A DNA stretch of 64,000 nt, from positions 346,175 through 410,174 of the forward strand of contig NZ_BMWE01000005.1 in NCBI RefSeq assembly GCF_014651075.1. The letters run 5' to 3'. Within the stretch, counting starts at the first letter, position 1. The number at the start of each line of letters is the position of its first letter. A model generated the notes under the pieces. That model was not told the origin of the DNA and did no database searches. It saw only the letters and a list, made by a program, of their open reading frames with translations. The DNA comes from Streptomyces djakartensis. GTDB lineage: Bacteria > Actinomycetota > Actinomycetes > Streptomycetales > Streptomycetaceae. This document shows, in pieces, positions 31,328 through 39,591 of the stretch. A program made the translations under genes and the position numbers.

Positions 31328-33820
31328 ATGTCTCGACGGACAGGTTCCCGGCGCCGTCTCGGTTCCATACGCCTCTCCCTGGTGCTTCTGGCCCTGGTGC
31401 CCAGCGTCACCCTGGCCGCCATGTGGGGCGTGACGACGATCCAGATGTTCTCGGAGGGGCTCCGGCTGCGTGACCAGACGCAGCTGAGCCGGTCGACCGG
31501 TGCCATGGGAACCGACGCGACGCTCGCGCTGCAGCGGGAGCGGAGCCTGTCGGCGGCCTGGCTGGCCTCGCCGCACGGTTCCCGGGCCACCCTCGACGCG
31601 CAGCGCGAGGAGACCGACAAGGCGGTCGCGAAGCTGGTCGGGCAGGCGGACGCGATCGAGAAGGCGCCCGCCCGCATATCGGACCGGCTGTACTCGGTGC
31701 TGGGGTCGGTGGCCAGCCTGGAGTACTACCGGGACCAGGTCGACAACCCCACCGACATCACCGCGCAGCAGGCACTCGACCAGTACTCCTCGATCATCGA
31801 CGACCAGATCCACGCCTTCCAGGAGCTCTCCCAGGTCGACGACGGCGACCTCACCTCGCAGGCCGGACCGCTGGTCGGACTGGAGCACGCGGCGGAGCTG
31901 GTCTCCCGGGAGGACGCGCAGCTGACCCTGGCCTGGCCGACCGGGCACCTGACCGACCGGGACTGGGTGCGGTTCACGGAGCTGGTGAACACCCGCCGCT
32001 GGCTGGTCCAGGACCAGGTCGTGCCCCAGCTGACGGGCACCGCCAAGGCGCGGACGGAGCAGATCCTGGCGAGCCCGGAGTGGAAGACGCTCCAGTCGGT
32101 CGAGGACCAGGTGCTGGCATCCCGGAACGCCGGCGCCGAAGCGGACCGGATCGCGCTGCCGGACGCCCGGAAGCGGTGGAACGCCGCCATGGACAAGCTG
32201 TCCGGCCACTACGCGGCCCTGATCCGGCAGCAGACCACGGAACTGCTCGAGCGCAGCGCCGACAACGCGGACGGGCTGCTGTTCAAGGCGGCGTCGCTGA
32301 GCGCCGGCGGGCTGCTGGCGCTGCTGGTGTGCGTCGGCATGTCCTGGCGGATCACCCGCTCGCTGTCCCGGCGGCTGCGCGGACTGCGCCGGGCCGCCGT
32401 CAGCCTCGCGCAGGAGCGGCTGCCCGACGTGGTGGCGCGGCTGGAACGGGGCGAGAAGGTCGACCCGGAGTCGGCGGCGCAACCGCTGGACTACGGTCAC
32501 GACGAACTCGGCCAGGTGGCCCGGGCGTTCAACACCGCCCAGCGCACGGCCGTGCACACCGCGGTCGAACTCGCCGACACCCGGCGCGGTTTCCAGAAGA
32601 TCATCCTGGGCATCGCCCGGCAGAGCCAGAACCTGGTCAACCTCCAGCTCAGCAAACTCGACGCGCTGGAACGCGAGCACACCGACCCGGGCATCCTCAA
32701 GGGCCTGTACGAACTGGACTCCACGGCCAGCCAGTTGCGCCGCTACGAGGAGAACCTCGTCATCGTCAGCGGCGAACGGCCCGGCCGCAGCTGGTCCGAG
32801 CCGGTGGCGCTGATCGACATCCTGCGCAGCGCGGTCGGCGAGGTCGCCGAGTACCAGCGGGTGGAGGTGCAGACCGAGGAGGAGGTGTTCGTCGCCCCGC
32901 CCGCGGTGGCCGACGTGATCCATCTGCTGGCCGAGCTCATCGACAACGCGACGGCGTACTCACCCGCCCCGAGCCCCGTGACGGTACGGGCCCAGATGGT
33001 GGCCAAGGGCCTGGCCGTCGAGGTCGAGGACCGCGGCCTCGGCATGCCGGAGGAGGACTACACGTCCTTCAACGAACAGCTCGCGGTGCCTCCGCAGTTC
33101 GACGTGGTGGCGCTCGCCGACGACCTGCGGCTCGGCATGTTCGTGGTCGGCCGGCTGGCCCACCGGCACGGCATCGCCGTCACCCTGCGCTCGTCGCCGT
33201 ACGGCGGGACCACGGCGATCGTGCTGCTCCCGCACGAGATCGTGGTGCGGGAGATCCCGGGCGGCGGGGCGAGGGACGCCGGCGGCGGAACCGGCGTGAA
33301 CGGCGTGGTGGCCCCGGCCGGCCCGAAAGCCGGGGACGGCGGCACGGACAACGGCGACGCTCCGGAGGACGGGCGGGTCCCGGCGGCCGGGCGGGATGCG
33401 ACGGACGCCGAGCCGGCAAAGGCCCACTCCGGGGCGCCGCGAGGAGGCGATGCCCCGCGGGGAGCCGGCCGCACCGCCGGATCCTCCCATGAGGCCCGTC
33501 CCGTCGCCACGGCGCGCACGGCCGCCGCCACCACCGTCGCCGCCCGCGAGGTCGTCCCCCACCGGGACGGCCTCGCCCCGCTCCCCCGCCGGGTGCCGCA
33601 GACCAGCCTGGTGGAGGAGCTGCGCGAGGAGCCCACGCCCGAAGACGACGGCTCCTTCGACGAGTTCACGGCGGAAGCCGCCGCCTCCTCTCTGGCCGGC
33701 TTCCAGCGCGGCACGCTCCGGGCCCGCGGCAGCGACGCCGAGCCTCCGTACGGCGAGGAGCCGGCCGCACCCCGGCAGGCCGCCGCCCCGTTCTCCCCGA
33801 CTCCGCCCGCCGACCGCTGA
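31328..33820 (+). CDS. cvnA: conservon sensor protein CvnA (NIT-HAMP-HATPase)
   Basis: An 830-aa membrane sensor. After a basic start, TM1 (LVLLALVPSVTLAAMWGV) leads into an extracytoplasmic nitrate/nitrite-sensing-like helical domain (about 45-310). TM2 (AGGLLALLVCVGMSW, about 325-342), a HAMP-like linker, a coiled region and an HATPase domain (about 500-650) follow, with N box LAELIDNATAYSPAP, G1 DRGLGMPEED and LRLGMFVVGRLAHRHG. The segment where an H-box His would be expected reads ELDSTASQLRRYEENL, without His. A disordered Ala/Gly/Arg-rich tail fills about 655-830. ATG 31328 is used. cvnB starts 28 bp later. Likely senses envelope signals and acts on the CvnB-CvnC-CvnD switch. Confidence 0.93.
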   Translation: MSRRTGSRRRLGSIRLSLVLLALVPSVTLAAMWGVTTIQMFSEGLRLRDQTQLSRSTGAMGTDATLALQRERSLSAAWLASPHGSRATLDAQREETDKAVAKLVGQADAIEKAPARISDRLYSVLGSVASLEYYRDQVDNPTDITAQQALDQYSSIIDDQIHAFQELSQVDDGDLTSQAGPLVGLEHAAELVSREDAQLTLAWPTGHLTDRDWVRFTELVNTRRWLVQDQVVPQLTGTAKARTEQILASPEWKTLQSVEDQVLASRNAGAEADRIALPDARKRWNAAMDKLSGHYAALIRQQTTELLERSADNADGLLFKAASLSAGGLLALLVCVGMSWRITRSLSRRLRGLRRAAVSLAQERLPDVVARLERGEKVDPESAAQPLDYGHDELGQVARAFNTAQRTAVHTAVELADTRRGFQKIILGIARQSQNLVNLQLSKLDALEREHTDPGILKGLYELDSTASQLRRYEENLVIVSGERPGRSWSEPVALIDILRSAVGEVAEYQRVEVQTEEEVFVAPPAVADVIHLLAELIDNATAYSPAPSPVTVRAQMVAKGLAVEVEDRGLGMPEEDYTSFNEQLAVPPQFDVVALADDLRLGMFVVGRLAHRHGIAVTLRSSPYGGTTAIVLLPHEIVVREIPGGGARDAGGGTGVNGVVAPAGPKAGDGGTDNGDAPEDGRVPAAGRDATDAEPAKAHSGAPRGGDAPRGAGRTAGSSHEARPVATARTAAATTVAAREVVPHRDGLAPLPRRVPQTSLVEELREEPTPEDDGSFDEFTAEAAASSLAGFQRGTLRARGSDAEPPYGEEPAAPRQAAAPFSPTPPADR

Positions 33821-33848
33821 CCGCCGACCGCTGAAGAAGGACACCGCG

Positions 33849-34280
33849 ATGACACGCCCCATCCCCGCCACTCACACCCAGCTCGACCAGCTGCTGACCG
33901 GACTCGTGGAGCGGGTCGCCGACGTGAACCAGGCCGTGGTGCTCTCCGAGGACGGCCTGGTGGTGAGCAAGTCCACCGGATTCCTGCGCGACGACGCCGA
34001 GCGGCTCGCGGCCACCGCGTCCGGTCTGATGAGCCTCAGCAAGGGCGTCAGCATGGACTTCCGGGGCGGTCCGGTGCGCCAGGCGCTCATCGAGATGGCC
34101 AACAGCTATCTGATCCTGACCTCCGCCGGTCCCGGCGCTCACCTGGTCGTGCTCACCGGGCCCGGCGCGGACGTCGGCGTGGTGGCCTACCAGATGAACA
34201 TGCTGGTGAAGAAGATCGGCGAGCACCTCAGCGCGGCACCGCGGGGCATGGCCGTGCCCGTCGTCGACCCCGGCGTGTGA
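33849..34280 (+). CDS. cvnB: conservon roadblock/LC7 protein CvnB
   Basis: A 143-aa Roadblock/LC7 domain protein (TQLDQLLTGLVERVADVNQA, VVLSEDGLVVSKS, then ILTSAGPGAHLVVLTGPGAD and VAYQMNMLVKKIGEHL). Roadblock proteins act as regulators or GAPs of small GTPases such as MglA; here the cognate GTPase is CvnD. The ATG at 33849 follows GAAGAAGGA. The next start codon (cvnC, 34282) is one base after its stop codon, so expression is coupled. Confidence 0.95.
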   Translation: MTRPIPATHTQLDQLLTGLVERVADVNQAVVLSEDGLVVSKSTGFLRDDAERLAATASGLMSLSKGVSMDFRGGPVRQALIEMANSYLILTSAGPGAHLVVLTGPGADVGVVAYQMNMLVKKIGEHLSAAPRGMAVPVVDPGV

Positions 34281-34281
34281 G

Positions 34282-34641
34282 GTGGGCGGAGGCGACTCGG
34301 CGGGCCGGCTCGTCCGGCCGTTCACTCTGACCGGTGGCCGGACCCGGCCCAGCCGTGCCGACTTCACGCTCATCTCTACGGTGACCGCGGTCGATCCGCA
34401 GCCCGCCACGGCGGCCCGCTGCCAGCCCGAGCACAACCGGATCCTCCGGCTGTGCGCCGAGCCGGTCGCCGTGGCCGAACTGGCCGCCCTGCTCGACCTT
34501 CCGGTGAGCGTGGTCGTGATCCTGCTCTGCGACCTGCTCGAGGCGGGCCGGATCAGCGTCCGCCCGCCGCGTCTCGTCTCCCGCACCACTCCGGACCTGG
34601 ACCTGCTGCAGAAAGTGAGGGACGGCCTTGGCCGGCTCTGA
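34282..34641 (+). CDS. cvnC: conservon DUF742 protein CvnC
   Basis: A 119-aa DUF742 protein with the start RLVRPFTLTGGRTRPSR, and a winged-helix-like part (EHNRILRLCAEPVAVAELAA, then LPVSVVVILLCDLLEAGRI). The GTG at 34282 starts one base after the cvnB stop. DUF742 is found almost only in conservons, between CvnB and CvnD. The helix-turn-helix-like C-terminal half may mediate protein contacts within the complex. Confidence 0.93.
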   Translation: MGGGDSAGRLVRPFTLTGGRTRPSRADFTLISTVTAVDPQPATAARCQPEHNRILRLCAEPVAVAELAALLDLPVSVVVILLCDLLEAGRISVRPPRLVSRTTPDLDLLQKVRDGLGRL

Positions 34642-35212
34642 CTCCACCACCGACGCACCCCCGGCACCCGACACCGTCAAGATCCTCATCGCCGGTGGCT
34701 TCGGCGTCGGCAAGACCACCATGGTCGGGTCGGTCAGCGAGATCGTCCCGCTGCGCACCGAGGAACCCCTGACCATGGCCGGTCTGGGCGTCGACGACCT
34801 GGACGGCATCGAGGAGAAGCGGGCCACCACCGTGGCCCTGGACTTCGGCCGGATCACCATCAGCCGGGAGCTGGTGCTGTACCTGTTCGGCACGCCAGGG
34901 CAGCAGCGCTTCTGGTTCATGTGGAACGACCTGGCCCTCGGCGCGCTCGGCGCCGTGGTCCTGGTGGACGTGCGCAGACCCGAGTCCAGCTTCGCCGCGA
35001 TCGACTTCTTCGAACGCCGGGGCATCCCGTTCGTCGTGGGGGTCAACGGCTTCCACGGCGAACACCCCTACCCGGCCGAGGACATCCACGACTCGCTCGC
35101 GCTGCCCGAGGACGTCAAGGTGCTGCTGTGCGACGCCCGGGACCGTGAGTCCTGCCGTGACGTGCTGATCGCCCTGATCGACCAGCTGATCGCGTCGGCG
35201 GTCCAGTCCTAG
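34628..35212 (+). CDS. cvnD: conservon small GTPase CvnD
   Basis: A 194-aa Ras-like GTPase. The P loop is GGFGVGKTT (about residue 24-32), switch I contains EEKRATTVALDFG, and the G3 box is LFGTPGQQRF, where the Gly-Thr-Pro-Gly-Gln order is typical of actinobacterial conservon GTPases (DTPGQ elsewhere). G4-like VGVNGFHG and G5-like CDARD follow. It begins with TTG 34628, overlapping cvnC by 14 bp, with GAGGGA upstream. It ends exactly where the convergent osmoprotectant operon ends: the two stop codons are adjacent. Confidence 0.94.
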   Translation: MAGSDSTTDAPPAPDTVKILIAGGFGVGKTTMVGSVSEIVPLRTEEPLTMAGLGVDDLDGIEEKRATTVALDFGRITISRELVLYLFGTPGQQRFWFMWNDLALGALGAVVLVDVRRPESSFAAIDFFERRGIPFVVGVNGFHGEHPYPAEDIHDSLALPEDVKVLLCDARDRESCRDVLIALIDQLIASAVQS

Positions 35213-36172
35213 TCAGTCCAGGCCCGCCGACTTCAGCCAGGCCCTGGCCACGTCCAGCGGGTCCTTCTTCTCCAACTGCACCTGCGCGTCCAGCTCGAGG
35301 AGTGCCTTCGTGTCCAGCTTGGCCGAGACCGCGTTCAGGGCCTCGGCGCCCTCCTCGGACAGCTCGCCCTTGCGGACCAGCGGCTGCACGTTCTGGAAGC
35401 CGAAGAGGTTCTGCGGGTCCTTCAGGACGACGAACTTCTCCCGGGCGATGGTCGGGTCGGTCGTGAAGACGTCCGCGGCCTGCACGGTGTTCTTCTTCAG
35501 CGCCGCCTGAGTCAGCGGCCCGCCCGCGTCGAGGGACTTGAAGGTCTTGAACTGAAGCCCGTACACGGACTTCAGGCCCACCAGGCCCTGGTGCCGGGTC
35601 TGGAACTCCGGCGAGCCGCCGAACACCAGGTCCTTGGCCACGTCCTTGAGGTCCGCTATGGAGGAGTCCGAGGTCAGCTTGTACTTCTTCGCGGTCTCGG
35701 AGTTCAGCGTCACCGAGTCCTTGTTCTGCGCGGCCGAGGGCTTCAGCAGCTCCAGCCCGGAGTCCAGCTTGCCGTTGATGGCGGTCGTGGTCTCCTCGAC
35801 CGTCTTCGGCTTGGCCTTGGCGTCGAGGTACGCCAGCAGGGAGCCGTTGTACTCCGGCAGCACGGTGATGCCGCCGTTCTTCATCAGGCCGTACGTGGTC
35901 TCGCGACTGCCGATGTTCGGCTTGTAGGTGACCTTGACGCCCTTGGACTTGAGGGCTTCGCCGTAGATGTCGGCGAGCAGGATGCTCTCGGCGAAGTTGT
36001 TGGAGCCGACGACGACGGTGCCGCCCTTCGCGTCGCCGCCCTTCAGCGGGTCCTCGGACGTGCCGCCGGAGGAACAGCCCGCGAGGAGCGCCGCCGTGGC
36101 GGCCAGCGCTACCGCTGCCGGGCCGGGGTGCCTCGGGATGGACCGGGTGCTGCTCTTCGCCGTAATAATCAC
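35213..36172 (-). CDS. osmoprotectant ABC transporter substrate-binding lipoprotein
   Basis: A 319-aa OpuAC/ProX-type binding lipoprotein. The signal peptide ends with the lipobox LLAGC (about residue 25), and the mature domain begins TVVVGSNNFAESILLADIYG. It is expected to bind glycine betaine, choline or related solutes outside the cell. GTG 36172 is used. It is the last gene of an ATPase-permease-permease-binding-protein operon, 91 bp after the second permease. Its stop codon abuts that of cvnD without spacer. Confidence 0.92.
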   Translation of the reverse strand: MIITAKSSTRSIPRHPGPAAVALAATAALLAGCSSGGTSEDPLKGGDAKGGTVVVGSNNFAESILLADIYGEALKSKGVKVTYKPNIGSRETTYGLMKNGGITVLPEYNGSLLAYLDAKAKPKTVEETTTAINGKLDSGLELLKPSAAQNKDSVTLNSETAKKYKLTSDSSIADLKDVAKDLVFGGSPEFQTRHQGLVGLKSVYGLQFKTFKSLDAGGPLTQAALKKNTVQAADVFTTDPTIAREKFVVLKDPQNLFGFQNVQPLVRKGELSEEGAEALNAVSAKLDTKALLELDAQVQLEKKDPLDVARAWLKSAGLD

Positions 36173-36263
36173 CCACTGATCCAAGCCAGCGGATATTCGC
36201 TCAGTCAAGAGCGGCCTGGTTACCAATCGGCGTCGATTCGGGCCGGATTGCGACCCCCGCCGC

Positions 36264-36929
36264 TCATCTCCTGCGCACCCCGGGCGAGACCGAGATCCGC
36301 GCCACCGCCCAGAACAGCGCGAGGGTGACCAGCGCCAGGACGGCCACCAGCGTCGCGCCACCCACCACCTTCTCGTAGTCGCGCTGGTAGAGCCCGTCGA
36401 CGATGTACCGTCCGAGGCCGCCCAGGCTGACGTACGCGGCGATGGTCGCCGTCGAGACGATCTGGATGGCCGCCGAGCGCAGCCCGCTCAGGACCAGCGG
36501 CAGCGCGGCCGGCAGTTCCACCTGGAAGAGGATGCGCGACTCGTGCATGCCCATGCCGCGGGCGGCGTCCACCGGCGCGGGGTCGACGGAGCGCATCGCC
36601 TCGTAGGTGGTGACCAGGATCGGCGGGACGGCGAGGACGACCAGCGGGATCATCACGGGCAGCATCCCGAACCCCAGCAGGGTGGTCATCAGCACCAGCA
36701 GCCCGAAACTGGGCAGGGCCCGTCCGGCGGTGGCGACCAGGGACAGGGCGTTCCCGCCCCTGCCGTAGTGGCCGGTGACCAGGCCGACCGGCAGTCCGAT
36801 GGCGGTGGCGAGGAGCAGCGCCTGCAGGGTGTAGCGCGCGTGTTCGCCGAGGCGGGCGGGGATGCCGTCGTAGCCGTGCCAGTGGGCGCTGTCGCTGAAG
36901 AAGGCGCCCGCGAAGTGGAGGACGTTCAC
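36264..36929 (-). CDS. osmoprotectant ABC transporter permease 2
   Basis: A 221-aa BPD-type inner-membrane permease with about five hydrophobic helices, and the coupling EAA-like loop RSVDPAPVDAARGMGMHESR that contacts the ATPase. GTG 36929 overlaps the stop codon of the preceding permease by 4 bp (GTGA), which gives tight translational coupling. It forms the heterodimeric channel with permease 1. Confidence 0.93.
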   Translation of the reverse strand: MNVLHFAGAFFSDSAHWHGYDGIPARLGEHARYTLQALLLATAIGLPVGLVTGHYGRGGNALSLVATAGRALPSFGLLVLMTTLLGFGMLPVMIPLVVLAVPPILVTTYEAMRSVDPAPVDAARGMGMHESRILFQVELPAALPLVLSGLRSAAIQIVSTATIAAYVSLGGLGRYIVDGLYQRDYEKVVGGATLVAVLALVTLALFWAVARISVSPGVRRR

Positions 36930-37624
36930 CGGGCGGCGTCCTCCAGAGCGGGCGCCGGCCTGCGGCGCGTCGGGCGGTTCGGCATCCAGGGCGTCAGCAG
37001 CACGCGGACGAGGACCAGCAGGGCGTCGAGGACGATCGCCAGGAGGGCCGTGGTGATCACGGAGTTCCAGGTCAGTTCGGGCCGGTTGTAGATCTGCGCG
37101 TCGTGCAGCAGGTTGCCGAGGGCGCCCTGGTTGCCGATGAGCATGCCGACGCTGACGAGGGAGACGCTCGACACGGTCGCCACCCGCAGACCGGCGATGA
37201 TGGCCGGTACCGCGATCGGCAACTGCACCTGGAAGTAACGCCGTACGGGACCGAAGCCCATGGCGGTGGCGGCGGCCAGGGTCTCCTCGGACACCGACCG
37301 CACCCCGTCGACGATCGCCGGGACGAGCACCACCAGGCTGTACACGGCCAGCGGGATCATCACGGTGAGTTCGCTCTGCCCGGTGTAGTCGATGAGGACG
37401 ACGAAGAAGGCCAGCGACGGGATGGCGTAGAGCACGGTCGTGACGCCGAGGACGGGCGGGTACAGCCAGCGGAAGCGTACGCACAGCTGGGCGATGGGCA
37501 GCGCGAGGAGCAGCCCGGCGGCGACCGGCAGCAGGGCTTCCCTCAGGTGCAGCCCGATCAGTCCGAGCCAGCTGTGCTGGAGGTCGCTGGGGATGTCGAA
37601 GAAGTCGTGGAGGTAGTCGCTCAT
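36926..37624 (-). CDS. osmoprotectant ABC transporter permease 1
   Basis: A 232-aa BPD-type permease with membrane segments including LLPVAAGLLLALPIAQLCV and VYSLVVLVPAIVDGV and the ATPase-contact loop SVSEETLAAATAMGFGPVRR. ATG 37624 overlaps the ATPase stop codon by 4 bp (ATGA). It is homologous to permease 2, as in OpuB/OpuC-type importers. Confidence 0.93.
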   Translation of the reverse strand: MSDYLHDFFDIPSDLQHSWLGLIGLHLREALLPVAAGLLLALPIAQLCVRFRWLYPPVLGVTTVLYAIPSLAFFVVLIDYTGQSELTVMIPLAVYSLVVLVPAIVDGVRSVSEETLAAATAMGFGPVRRYFQVQLPIAVPAIIAGLRVATVSSVSLVSVGMLIGNQGALGNLLHDAQIYNRPELTWNSVITTALLAIVLDALLVLVRVLLTPWMPNRPTRRRPAPALEDAAR

Positions 37625-38742
37625 CCGGCGACCTCGTCGTGGGCGCGCCCGGCCGCGTGGGCGCTGCGGATCGCCTCGCCGATGGTCTGCTGCGAGACGA
37701 CTCCGGTCACCTTGCCGTCGGTGTCCACGGCGACGGCCCAGCCGGTCGGGGAGAGCACCGCGCAGTCGAGGGCGACGCGCAGCGAGTCGGTGCCGGGCAC
37801 GAACGGCCGCCCGTGGGACAGGAGCCGGTCGGGCCTGATGTCCCCGGCCGCCAGGTCGCCCGGTTCGCTCCAGCCGAGCGGCCTGCCGTCCGCGTCGGTG
37901 ACCAGGAGGAAGGGGGCGTCGGGGGCGGCGATCTGCTCGGCGGTCGCGTCGAGCGGGATCACCGGGCCTGCCGTCAGCTCCAGCGCACCGGAGGGGAAGA
38001 AGGACAGCCGCCGGATGCCGCGGTCGCCGCCGAGGAAGTCCTCGACGAAGGCGTCGGCGGGGCCGGCCAGCAGCTCGGCGGGCGGTGCGTACTGGGCGAG
38101 GTGGCCGCCGGTGCGCAGCACGGCGACCATGGTGCCGAGTTTGATCGCCTCGTCGATGTCGTGGGTGACGAAGACGATGGTCTTGCCCAGCTCGTCCTGG
38201 ATGCGCAGCAGTTCGTCCTGGAGTCCCTTGCGCACGACGGGGTCGACCGCCGAGAACGGCTCGTCCATGAGCAGCACCGGCGGGTCGGCGGCGAGCGCCC
38301 GGGCCACCCCGACGCGCTGCTGCTGGCCGCCGGACAGCTGGTACGGGTACCGCTTGGCGAGCGCGGCGTCGAGACCCACGCGTTCCATCAGCTCGGCGGC
38401 GCGGGCCCGGGCCTTCTGTCTGCCCCAGCCGAGCATGCGGGGCACGGTCGCGATGTTGTCGACGATCGTGCGGTGCTGGAAGAGGCCGGCGTTCTGGATG
38501 ACGTAACCCATGGACCGCCGCAGGGTGGTGACGGGCTGCCGCTGGATGTCCTGGCCGTCGAGGAGGATCGTTCCCTCGCTCGGTTCGACCATCCTGTTGA
38601 TCATTCGCAGGGTGGTCGTCTTCCCGCAGCCCGACGGTCCGACGAGGACGGTGATCGAGCGGTCGGGTATCTCCAGCGAGAGCCGGTCGACCGCCACCGT
38701 GCCGTCCGGATACCGCTTGGTGACTGATTCGATCCGTATCAA
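37621..38742 (-). CDS. osmoprotectant ABC transporter ATPase with C-terminal CBS-type region
   Basis: A 373-aa ATPase: Walker A GPSGCGKTT (about residue 35), Q loop YVIQNAG, signature LSGGQQQRVG, Walker B VLLMDEPFSAVD and the H-loop VTHD. The C-terminal about 120 residues hold a CBS-type region (FLLVTDADGRPLGW, then AVAVDTDGKVTGVVS). In OpuA-type importers tandem CBS modules sense ionic strength and switch transport on under osmotic stress, so similar control is likely here. The start is TTG 38742 (IRIESVTKRYPDG). First gene of the four-gene operon. Confidence 0.93.
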   Translation of the reverse strand: MIRIESVTKRYPDGTVAVDRLSLEIPDRSITVLVGPSGCGKTTTLRMINRMVEPSEGTILLDGQDIQRQPVTTLRRSMGYVIQNAGLFQHRTIVDNIATVPRMLGWGRQKARARAAELMERVGLDAALAKRYPYQLSGGQQQRVGVARALAADPPVLLMDEPFSAVDPVVRKGLQDELLRIQDELGKTIVFVTHDIDEAIKLGTMVAVLRTGGHLAQYAPPAELLAGPADAFVEDFLGGDRGIRRLSFFPSGALELTAGPVIPLDATAEQIAAPDAPFLLVTDADGRPLGWSEPGDLAAGDIRPDRLLSHGRPFVPGTDSLRVALDCAVLSPTGWAVAVDTDGKVTGVVSQQTIGEAIRSAHAAGRAHDEVAG

Positions 38743-38963
38743 GACGCCGGGGCCCTTCGGGTTGGCGGAGACTGTCGGCCATGGTCGTACGGCTGGTGCC
38801 GGTCGAGTCTAGACGGCGGTCGTTTCCGGCCCGGGGGCGGCCGGAACCCCTCCGCGTTCTGTGCTGCGCCGGCGGGCTTCCCGGTGGCCCGGGAAGGGGC
38901 AGCCGTGGCCGCGGCGGGTTAAGCTCCGGACGGATCACTGCCGAACGGAAGGGGGCCGGCGGC

Positions 38964-39506
38964 ATGAACGCCACGGTGACGGCGGTCAGCAGCAACGGGG
39001 TGTACTCGTTCACCAAGCCGAACCGGGACAGCATCACGCTGCTCGAAGGGCTCGGTGTGGAGGGCGACGTCCACGCGGGCGTGACGGTCAAGCACCGTTC
39101 GCGCGTCGCGCAGGACCCCACCCAGCCGAACCTGCGTCAAGTGCACCTCATCCACGAGGAGTTGTTCGCCGAGGTCGCCGCCTCCGGCTTCACGGTGGCG
39201 CCCGGTCAGCTCGGCGAGAACATCACCACGCGCGGCATCGACCTGCTCGGCCTGCCGGCCGGCACGCTGCTGCGGATCGGCGCGGACGCGGTGCTGGAGG
39301 TGACCGGCCTGCGCAATCCCTGCGTCCAGATCGACGCCTTCCAGGAGGGACTGCTGAAGCAGGTCGTCGGCCGCGACGAGACCGGCCGGGTGGTGCTCAA
39401 GGCAGGCGTCATGAGCGTGGTGCGGGCGGGCGGCGTGGTGCGGCCGGGCGACACCGTCGAGGTGCGTCTCCCGGCTGAACCGCACCGACCGCTGGAACGC
39501 GTCTGA
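38964..39506 (+). CDS. MOSC-domain protein
   Basis: A 180-aa stand-alone MOSC protein: GLGVEGDVHAGVT at the N-terminus, PGQLGENITTRGIDLLGLP in the core, and the conserved Cys in LRNPCVQID. MOSC domains handle sulfur bound to the molybdenum cofactor, or reduce N-hydroxylated compounds with a bound Moco; the exact role of short bacterial forms is not settled. ATG 38964 has GGAAGGGGG upstream. Neighbours do not indicate a pathway. Confidence 0.92.
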   Translation: MNATVTAVSSNGVYSFTKPNRDSITLLEGLGVEGDVHAGVTVKHRSRVAQDPTQPNLRQVHLIHEELFAEVAASGFTVAPGQLGENITTRGIDLLGLPAGTLLRIGADAVLEVTGLRNPCVQIDAFQEGLLKQVVGRDETGRVVLKAGVMSVVRAGGVVRPGDTVEVRLPAEPHRPLERV

Positions 39507-39591
39507 ACTCAACGGTTCTGTCGTCACCCACTCCCACCCCAGCCGCACCCGCTAGCCTCGTAAGCCACCGAAGGTGAACGGGGGGTTGCCC

